Shown: piece by piece, positions 39,402-45,380 of the stretch
Position numbering within the stretch: position 1 is the stretch's first letter
Layout: each line of letters opens with the position of its first letter
DNA from: Endotrypanum monterogeii
Taxonomy: Eukaryota > Euglenozoa > Kinetoplastea > Trypanosomatida > Trypanosomatidae
Length of the DNA: 45,380 bases
Assembly: GCA_000333855.2 (NCBI GenBank)
Contig: CM007331.1
Location: 83,334 to 128,713 of the forward strand
Reading direction: 5' to 3'
Notes under the pieces: model-generated
Seen by the model: only the letters and a program-made list of their open reading frames with translations
What the model was told of the DNA's origin: nothing
The model's database searches: none
Made by a program: the position numbers and the translations under genes

Positions 39402-40220
39402 GATATATACTCATTCAACGGACAAAGGGGAGAGAGAGATCCGCCCTCTGCATCGTTCATCCTTCCGCCTCCCACTTGACACCCGTGCATTTGTTGCACG
39501 TCGACACTCAAATTGTAGAAAGTGATGCTCTCTTATTGTTTGTTTTGGGGGGGTGAGGGAGGAGGAAGGGCAGTCTTTCAGTAGATGATGAAGCGCGAGC
39601 GCAGACTCATGTGGCGTCCATCAAGTGGAGGCAAAGCTACGCCGATTGTCTGTGTCTGCCATAGAGTCTCAAATACCACGATGGTCTTGGGGAATGAAAG
39701 CACTCCTCGACACGCGCTGGCACCAGCCTCTGTCATCCACCACACTCGCAGAAACATATTTTTTTTTTTGAAAATGAGTCATTCCTCCTCTTCTTCCTCT
39801 TCCTTCTTCTTTTTTTTTTTGTAGAATACGGTGTATACTCGCATACATCTTTACGCTGCGACCTGTATGATCTACCAGGTTCCGGGTATGTGAGCACGCA
39901 CGGACGCCCCCTCCCCCTCCTCCTCCTCTGATTATTATTTTTATATAGAGAGTGAGCAGGCTGTACGCCAACAACAAAAAAAAAAAAACGTACACTCCTG
40001 CGGATAGAAACAAATCGAAGAAGACGTCTGCGCACACACGATTCAGTGTAAAGTACACCATCCCAAATCTGAACTCTGCATTCCATAGACTTAATTTTAA
40101 ACGTGTTTTAAAAGGGGGAGGGAAGAAAAACGGCTCACATCGCACCGGTATATCGCACCTGCACACCGGCCGCTCCGTCACTTGGCTTTATGAAACACAG
40201 TGTCACCACAGTCTAAATAA
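39184..40220. other. Intergenic spacer
   Basis: It contains the 46-bp palindrome at 39361-39406, poly-T tracts near 39761 and 39811, TCC/TTC triplets, and an A-run near 39977. Open frames here are short and repeat-derived. Confidence 0.65.
39361..39406. repeat. 46-bp perfect palindrome
   Basis: A 30-bp AT core is capped by ATATCTAC and GTAGATAT, which are reverse complements. It lies 177 bp after the stop codon of the coiled-coil gene. Confidence 0.95.
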
Positions 40221-40240
40221 TTTTTTTTTTATTCTCCAAG
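40221..40240 (+). promoter_or_regulatory. Predicted spliced-leader acceptor
   Basis: Ten T residues followed by ATTCTCCAAG, with AG at 40239-40240. It lies 79 nt before the ATG at 40320. Confidence 0.45.
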
Positions 40241-40319
40241 ATCCCCCCCCCCTCACTGTAAGTCCCACACAAGGGGGGAGAGTGAGGGGGAAGAGGGGAC
40301 GGCACACCCCACATCCATA

Positions 40320-43300
40320 ATGTTCAAAAAGAAGATTGCCCGCGTTGCGATAGCGGTAGCCTCAGAGGCCACCGCGGCAGCGCCGGCATCCCTCAAACCG
40401 AAGCGCAGCCCTACTGCGAAGACGCTCGCCATCATTGAGAAACATCGAAAAATTCTCGAAGAGGCGAAGCGTCAGAAGGATGAGATGGATCAGCTAACTC
40501 GTGAGCAAAACGGTATGATGCTGCTGCAGAAAAAGCGGAAGAAGAATAAAATCACCACGACCCCACACACACCGTCGACGTCTACAGCGCCATCGGCCGT
40601 GTCATTAGTTGCGGTAAAGCAGGAGCCACCGCGGGACACCTTTGCCGCGCTTGTGGAACACTTTCTCTCCTCCACAGAGCCCCTTGCAGATTTGGATGAG
40701 ACCATCCAAAAAGTGAAGGGCCAATCTGGCTCGGAAAATGCTCCGCCAACCACGTCACCACAGCCAATACCGTCACCGGCAAAGCAAATGCGGCCCACAA
40801 CGACCCCGTCCTCTTCCGTCGTCACATACCGCAGCTTTTCTGCCTCACTTCTGTGTCCAAAGAAATTTTATCTACTGCAAAACCGCAGTGATCTTATTCC
40901 CAAGGCGTCCCTTGGTGACATGATGCACTTCGACGATAGCGTGGGCTTTAATGAGCTCGCGCGGCGGTGGGACAGGCTGCAGTTCGGCAGCCGCGCTGTG
41001 CTCGTCAAAGAAAACGACTTCGATCAAGCAGTGCAACATACGGAAGAACTCATCAAGACATACTTCCAAGGCCCCTACAAGTCACTTGGGGAAGGAGCTC
41101 CGTCCCTGACAATCCACAGGCCAGCCTTCGCCGTGAAATTCTCAGGTGATGCACACCTGACACGAGCCGACGACGATAGCCCGCGCGCTGCTGGAGCTGC
41201 GTCAGCAACCACGGAGCTGCGCGCACGGCCCGCTGTCGTGCGGTATCGCCCTAAAGAAAACCAGTGGGTCCTCCTGGAGTCTCAGGCCATTATCGATCCC
41301 ATGAGCACCCCTGGGCGCATCAGCAACCTGATGCAGCGCTTCCAGTTCACCGCCCTATGCCTCCGGCTGTGGTTAACCCAGCCCTGCTGGCCTATTGAAG
41401 TCCGGAAAAAATTTCTGCAGGTGGACCTGGACGGGATTACAAGTGAGAACCTGCGCGGCCGCTCCCTGGAGTCCTCTGCCCGCGCGGCGGCGCCTGTCGA
41501 TCTGAAGCGGAGCGGACTGCTTCATATCCGACAGTTCTTCCCTGGCCCCGCTACCCTGATGGACTGTGACCCGCCGAGGCTGGTGAAATTCATTCAGCGC
41601 ACATCCCTGGAAGATTTGATGGCAGAGGACAGCAAGTACTACAGCAAAGAGGGTTGCGGACGGCAGAACGGCAACGCCGCCGCTCGCGCTGGGGGCGGTG
41701 GAGCGCATTACTTCTCACATCACGGCCTCAGTGGCAGCGGCGGGGCAGGGGGTGCCTTCGATATGCGCAACTACAGCAGCGCCATCGCGGCCGACATTGT
41801 CTTGGCCGGTGAAGCAGCGAAAGTAGAAGAGGCAGCATCAAGTCTGCGTAACCTCTATAACTCCCGTACGACACGCAGTCAACGCTATAAGGATGAGGTG
41901 CACCATAACCTTTTCGAGGCCCAGCAGTGCTTCATGGAGGCGCTGCTGCGCCGGCACACGCTCCCGCTCGTGAAGCGCCAAGCACAAATAGTGGCATCCT
42001 CTGCGATTGCAGGGGCCAAGAAAAACCCCCTGACTGTCTTCTCAGACTTCCTTGGTGATGACGGCTTCGTGCACGCCTCCCGGGCTGCTGAAGGGGCGGA
42101 CACCAGCGAAGAGAAAAAGATCGAGAATGGAACTCATCGGAAGGTGAGAGGCGCTTCTGCCGGCGAACAACGAAGTGAAAACCCCACGGCGTCCAGCGAA
42201 GATGAGGACGGCAAGGAAACGATGAAGGAGGATGCTGCTGGCATCCGCAATGGAAAAGGCGAACACATCGACTCTCCTTGTTATGCGCAGTACATGGGTG
42301 CGCACTGCATGCGCGGCGGAGACACGTGCCCGTTTTTCGTCGAAGGCATGTGTTTGCCTCGGAAGGTTGACAATGCGCTGGCGGCGCGTGACAATCATCT
42401 CTTCACACTCCCGTCCACGTCCCTCACCCGAAAGGCGTCGTGGTGGGCGCAGGGCAAGCGCACCGTGCGTGACGTGCTCTACGCGTACGAGCGAGGGGAA
42501 AGCGGAATTCGGCTAACGAGTCCACAAATCCGCTACGCCAAGGCCCTTGAGCAAGGCAAGGTCGCCCTGAACCCGCGGGAAATAGATGCCTTCTTCGGCC
42601 GACTTCGCTACCCTTTGTTCGTGATCGACTTCGAGGCCGTTCAGTTTGCCCTGCCGCCCTTCGCGAAGGAGATAGCTTACCAGTCCATTCCCTTTCAATT
42701 TTCCCTGGACGTGTTTCAGCATGACTTCCTGACGGAGGAGCCGACGCACTACAACTACCTACACTTCGGCAAGAACTGCTCACCGAACACGGACCCCCGT
42801 CCTGCCTGCATCGCCGAGCTCATCCGCATTGTGAGGCTAGAGCGGGAGAAGAAGAGAAAAGAAATGGAGGAGTCTGGAGAATTGGAGCGCATCAATGTCG
42901 AGCGTGCTGCCGAGGAGAAGGGAAAAGCGAGCGGAAACCGCCAAGGACGGCCCAAGAAGCCGGCGACCCCCAAGATCACAAAGTCGAACCCGCTGGAACA
43001 GCCCCTGCGCCCGTACGACGGCTGCTTCATTGCGCACTTCGCCTCCTTTGAAAAGGCGTGTCTGGAGAAGCTGGGTCAGCTTGAGGAGGGGTACAAGGAC
43101 GAGATTAAAAGCTTCTGGTTCCTCGATACACTGGACCTCATCAAGAAGGGATGTCTGCACCCCAACGCGCACGGGTCAAACTCACTGAAGAAGGTGCTGC
43201 CGGCTCTGTGCCCCGACTTTCAGTACGGCGTCTTCGGCTCCGAGCAAAGTGCAGCAGTGGCCATGCCAAAAAAGAATTTGGGACTCGGTGTGGGAGGCGA

Positions 43301-43712
43301 CAGAACCTGCGTGTCTGTCCCGGATGTCGCCTCGTCGAGGGGCAGTGCTGGCGAAGGCCAGGACGAGCAAAAGGGCGAAAACGCGATGGGGGTGTACCGG
43401 CTGTGGCATCACATGGAAGGCGGCGGTACGGTGCAAGACATTGAGCGCGCCAAGACCAGCTTCAATGGCAGTGCGCTGAAGTCGCCCGGCTGGTCGGAGA
43501 GTGTGCGCACTACAATGACAAAGGAAGAGCGGGAACGCATGTGGAATACCCTGCGCGTTCAGTTGCTCGAGTACTGCTCCCTTGACACCAAGGCCCTGTA
43601 CGAGATCATGCGAGAAATCTATAAGGAAAGAGAAGCGGCAAAGGGTATCAAGCCGCTAGACAAGACAGGATGGGTGTTCATCGACCCAGTGCCACGTGAG
43701 CTGAACCTGTAG
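40320..43712 (+). CDS. DUF2779-type putative exonuclease with RecB-like N-terminal domain, 1130 aa
   Basis: Bacterial DUF2779 proteins pair an N-terminal Fe-S RecB-family PD-(D/E)XK domain with a C-terminal RNase H-fold module. Both halves are visible. The N-terminal half has YRSFSASLLCPKKFYLL (Cys179) and a helix like the bacterial GxxFNELAR segment. Near 663-678, HCMRGGDTCPFFVEGMC supplies Cys663, Cys670 and Cys678, so a four-cysteine cluster is plausible. The expected D...ExK site reads WVLLESQ, with Glu320 but Gln322 in place of Lys, so this nuclease may be dead. The C-terminal module keeps VIDFE (Asp770, Glu772), HFASFEK (Glu911), GSNSLKKVLPAL and YCSLDT (Tyr1085, Asp1089), resembling a DEDDy exonuclease. 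Low-complexity inserts break both modules. The N-terminus (MFKKKIARVAIAVA) is basic and Ala-rich, perhaps a mitochondrial presequence. The substrate is unknown. Confidence 0.82.
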   Translation: MFKKKIARVAIAVASEATAAAPASLKPKRSPTAKTLAIIEKHRKILEEAKRQKDEMDQLTREQNGMMLLQKKRKKNKITTTPHTPSTSTAPSAVSLVAVKQEPPRDTFAALVEHFLSSTEPLADLDETIQKVKGQSGSENAPPTTSPQPIPSPAKQMRPTTTPSSSVVTYRSFSASLLCPKKFYLLQNRSDLIPKASLGDMMHFDDSVGFNELARRWDRLQFGSRAVLVKENDFDQAVQHTEELIKTYFQGPYKSLGEGAPSLTIHRPAFAVKFSGDAHLTRADDDSPRAAGAASATTELRARPAVVRYRPKENQWVLLESQAIIDPMSTPGRISNLMQRFQFTALCLRLWLTQPCWPIEVRKKFLQVDLDGITSENLRGRSLESSARAAAPVDLKRSGLLHIRQFFPGPATLMDCDPPRLVKFIQRTSLEDLMAEDSKYYSKEGCGRQNGNAAARAGGGGAHYFSHHGLSGSGGAGGAFDMRNYSSAIAADIVLAGEAAKVEEAASSLRNLYNSRTTRSQRYKDEVHHNLFEAQQCFMEALLRRHTLPLVKRQAQIVASSAIAGAKKNPLTVFSDFLGDDGFVHASRAAEGADTSEEKKIENGTHRKVRGASAGEQRSENPTASSEDEDGKETMKEDAAGIRNGKGEHIDSPCYAQYMGAHCMRGGDTCPFFVEGMCLPRKVDNALAARDNHLFTLPSTSLTRKASWWAQGKRTVRDVLYAYERGESGIRLTSPQIRYAKALEQGKVALNPREIDAFFGRLRYPLFVIDFEAVQFALPPFAKEIAYQSIPFQFSLDVFQHDFLTEEPTHYNYLHFGKNCSPNTDPRPACIAELIRIVRLEREKKRKEMEESGELERINVERAAEEKGKASGNRQGRPKKPATPKITKSNPLEQPLRPYDGCFIAHFASFEKACLEKLGQLEEGYKDEIKSFWFLDTLDLIKKGCLHPNAHGSNSLKKVLPALCPDFQYGVFGSEQSAAVAMPKKNLGLGVGGDRTCVSVPDVASSRGSAGEGQDEQKGENAMGVYRLWHHMEGGGTVQDIERAKTSFNGSALKSPGWSESVRTTMTKEERERMWNTLRVQLLEYCSLDTKALYEIMREIYKEREAAKGIKPLDKTGWVFIDPVPRELNL

Positions 43713-44120
43713 ATATTACATCCAGATGGTTGAGTACAAGGGGGAGTCAACTCATTTGACCCCCCCAAGCCTTCAGCCACGGATCGCTGAATAAGGGTGC
43801 GCTCACCTGCCCTACCCCCACCCCAAGCACACACACACACACACACGACCACGGGCATAGCCTTTCCTCTCGAAATGAACGCTGTGATGTATCCTCGAAG
43901 CTCTTTCTCACATGAAGTTACGTTATCGGCTTAGCGACCCGCCCCAAAATTTCTGTTGGGGAAGAGGGGGTCTTGTTGATCACACCACGACCACCACCTC
44001 GCGGCACTTCCTCGTGTGTGGTGTTTGAGCTGCGTGTTTTAACTCGACAATATAGAAAAGAGGAAGACCTTGGGTCGAGGACTAACCCCCCTCCCCTTCA
44101 ATCGTCTCCGTTACTTCCCT

Positions 44121-44146
44121 CTTTTTTTTTTTTTTTTCACACTCAG
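44121..44146 (+). promoter_or_regulatory. Predicted spliced-leader acceptor
   Basis: Sixteen T residues followed by CACACTCAG, AG at 44145-44146. It may serve the small frame at 44155 or give the last gene a long leader. Confidence 0.5.
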
Positions 44147-44154
44147 CATAGAAA

Positions 44155-44346
44155 ATGGCTTTCCAACCTGACCCACACAAACACATATGCACAGGAGCAT
44201 ACTCCGTTCGCGACTCTGCAGGCGCGTTGTATCAGCGACAGATCGATCTTCAGCGCACCCTGGTCCTTGACACTCGCAAAACACAATGTGATGACCATCC
44301 CCATACGACCGTCATCTCCACCACGGGCAGCGTGGTGCGATTGTGA
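44155..44346 (+). CDS. Possible small protein, 63 aa
   Basis: The ATG lies 8 nt after a strong polypyrimidine-AG site. The predicted peptide (starting MAFQPDPHKHIC) is hydrophilic with no signal or membrane segment, and nothing similar is recognised. It could be a real small gene, an upstream open frame in the leader of the next gene, or chance. Only its position after the acceptor supports it. Confidence 0.25.
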   Translation: MAFQPDPHKHICTGAYSVRDSAGALYQRQIDLQRTLVLDTRKTQCDDHPHTTVISTTGSVVRL

Positions 44347-44710
44347 GGCAGTGGCGGGTGTCGGGGAGCCCACCCCCTCGGTCCTTTGCCACCACCTCAA
44401 TCCCAGGCAGCGCGACACATACCAGCGCCGTGCACTCCGGCGGTGCGGATTCGTTATCTGGCTGACCGGTGCCTTTTTTTTTTTTGAATGCGCTGACGCA
44501 TCTACTTCTCACCCCTGCCCTTCCGCGGTGGAATTGCCTCCCTCCATTTCCTTCTGTCACCCCTCCCTTCTTTGCCGTCCCCTGAGCGCATTTGCCCCCC
44601 TCCCCTTACCCACACGCTGCCACTCCCGTTGTGCCCCATTATGTGCTGTCACTGGCTGGGCTCCCCTCAAACGGCGCGCGCCAAGCCTGCCCTCGCTTCC
44701 GACCCTCGTT

Positions 44711-44736
44711 TTTTTTTTTTTCGCAACTGTTCACAG
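44711..44736 (+). promoter_or_regulatory. Predicted spliced-leader acceptor
   Basis: A poly-T tract (44709-44721) is followed by CGCAACTGTTCACAG, AG at 44735-44736. It lies 22 nt before the ATG at 44759; another AG is at 44741-44742. Confidence 0.5.
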
Positions 44737-44758
44737 TCCTAGTCGGCACTGATTTCCC

Positions 44759-45380
44759 ATGACGACGCTCGTCCTTTGCGACGGCACCGAGGGGTGTCTG
44801 CGCTCGATCGAGGTGGCGTGCGCCGGCTGCGCAATATCCCCATCGCCGGCGTCACCGGAGGAGGCCTCGGTCGTACTCGCCCATGTGTGGAGTCCCAAAC
44901 AAACACCCAAGAGCGCCGCCCCCGACAGCAGTCATGCGGCGGATGGGGATGCGTCTGGCCGGTTGACTGGGGACGCCAAGGCGGGCACAGCCTCCCCCAC
45001 CGGCGCCGTCAGACAACCCAGCATCACCATGTCGTGTGCCGACGTCCTCGCCACAACTCTGCGGTACATCCACACAAACAAGTATCTGAGAAATAAGCTG
45101 CACTACGTGATGGAGACGACGTGCGCATCATCCGTCCCTGGCGGCGGGGACGCCGACAGCAGCGCGCCAGCAGACGCCGCGGCATCCGCGGACGGTACTG
45201 CAGCCTCGCCGGCGGCGCCCAGCAAGCCCGGACAAGCGCAGGCGCGCGCCGCCAACCAGCCCCGCCGCCACTCCCTTGGTCGCCCGCCGGAGAAGCAGGC
45301 CGGGGGCCCCGCGGGGGACGGTAGTGGCGACAAGGGGGCGGCTCAAGATGAACGGGAGGCAGCCGCCCGCATCCCGGAAA
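44759..45380 (+). CDS. N-terminal part of a protein, possibly universal-stress-protein-like, cut by the window end
   Basis: The frame starts at an ATG just after a good acceptor candidate and runs open for 207 codons to the window edge, so the C-terminus is missing. The opening MTTLVLCDGTEGCLRSIEVACAG, followed about 15 residues later by SVVLAHVW, resembles the first strand, first helix and second strand of the universal stress protein fold (LVxxDGSExSxxAL... LxLxHV). A helical patch (CADVLATTLRYIHTNKYLRNKLHYVMETT) at about 93-121 follows a low-complexity linker. The remaining visible part is Ala/Gly/Pro-rich and probably disordered. GC at third positions is very high, like other genes here. 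The family call is tentative because only part of the fold is seen and it is interrupted by inserts. Confidence 0.7.
   Translation, partial: MTTLVLCDGTEGCLRSIEVACAGCAISPSPASPEEASVVLAHVWSPKQTPKSAAPDSSHAADGDASGRLTGDAKAGTASPTGAVRQPSITMSCADVLATTLRYIHTNKYLRNKLHYVMETTCASSVPGGGDADSSAPADAAASADGTAASPAAPSKPGQAQARAANQPRRHSLGRPPEKQAGGPAGDGSGDKGAAQDEREAAARIPE

Larger units (their letters stand above)
43713..44710. other. Intergenic spacer
   Basis: It contains a CA dinucleotide run (about 43827-43847), C-runs and a long poly-T (44122-44137). A 63-codon open frame lies at 44155-44346 just after a strong acceptor-like site; it is listed separately. Confidence 0.6.

Overview
The window looks like nuclear DNA of a trypanosomatid, most likely a Leishmania-like member of the Leishmaniinae. 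Every credible gene is intronless and on the + strand. The genes are separated by long C/T-rich, microsatellite-laden spacers. Polypyrimidine tracts ending in AG sit just before the start codons, as expected for spliced-leader (SL) trans-splicing of one polycistronic unit. Coding DNA is GC-rich with strong third-position GC. Two PIF1-type helicases in tandem also fit kinetoplastids, which carry an expanded PIF1 family. I recall a PIF1 pair and a 14-3-3 gene on Leishmania chromosome 11, but I cannot verify that here.

Layout, left to right. Positions 1-3660 are non-coding. A hypothetical protein (3693-5144) is followed by a Sec20/BNIP1-like SNARE (6203-6991) and a giant 2006-residue protein with coiled coil and calponin-homology-like segments (7618-13638). 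A 4.4-kb gene-free spacer with an assembly gap inside an (AT)n tract follows. Then come two PIF1 helicases (18052-22863 and 25170-28772), a low-complexity hypothetical protein (about 30461-31876), a compound microsatellite with a second gap, a 14-3-3 protein (32968-33729), an OPA3-like mitochondrial protein (35607-36731), a tail-anchored coiled-coil protein (37249-39183) and a two-domain putative nuclease with a DUF2779-type module (40320-43712). The last gene (44759 to the window end) is cut off and may be universal-stress-protein-like.

Genes in one trypanosomatid polycistron need not share a pathway. Several products here do point to the mitochondrion: the two PIF1 helicases, the OPA3-like protein and perhaps the DUF2779 protein, which has a basic, Ala-rich N-terminus. 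Two others point to membrane traffic: Sec20 and the tail-anchored coiled-coil protein.

The two strongest leads are: (1) the DUF2779 protein, which keeps four candidate Fe-S cysteines and DEDDy-type exonuclease residues but seems to have lost the catalytic residues of its N-terminal PD-(D/E)XK domain; (2) a 159-bp block of perfect DNA identity between two otherwise diverged PIF1 paralogues, covering the last helicase motifs, which looks like recent gene conversion. A recurring theme in the spacers is AT microsatellites capped by inverted unique arms, forming perfect palindromes of up to 46 bp.
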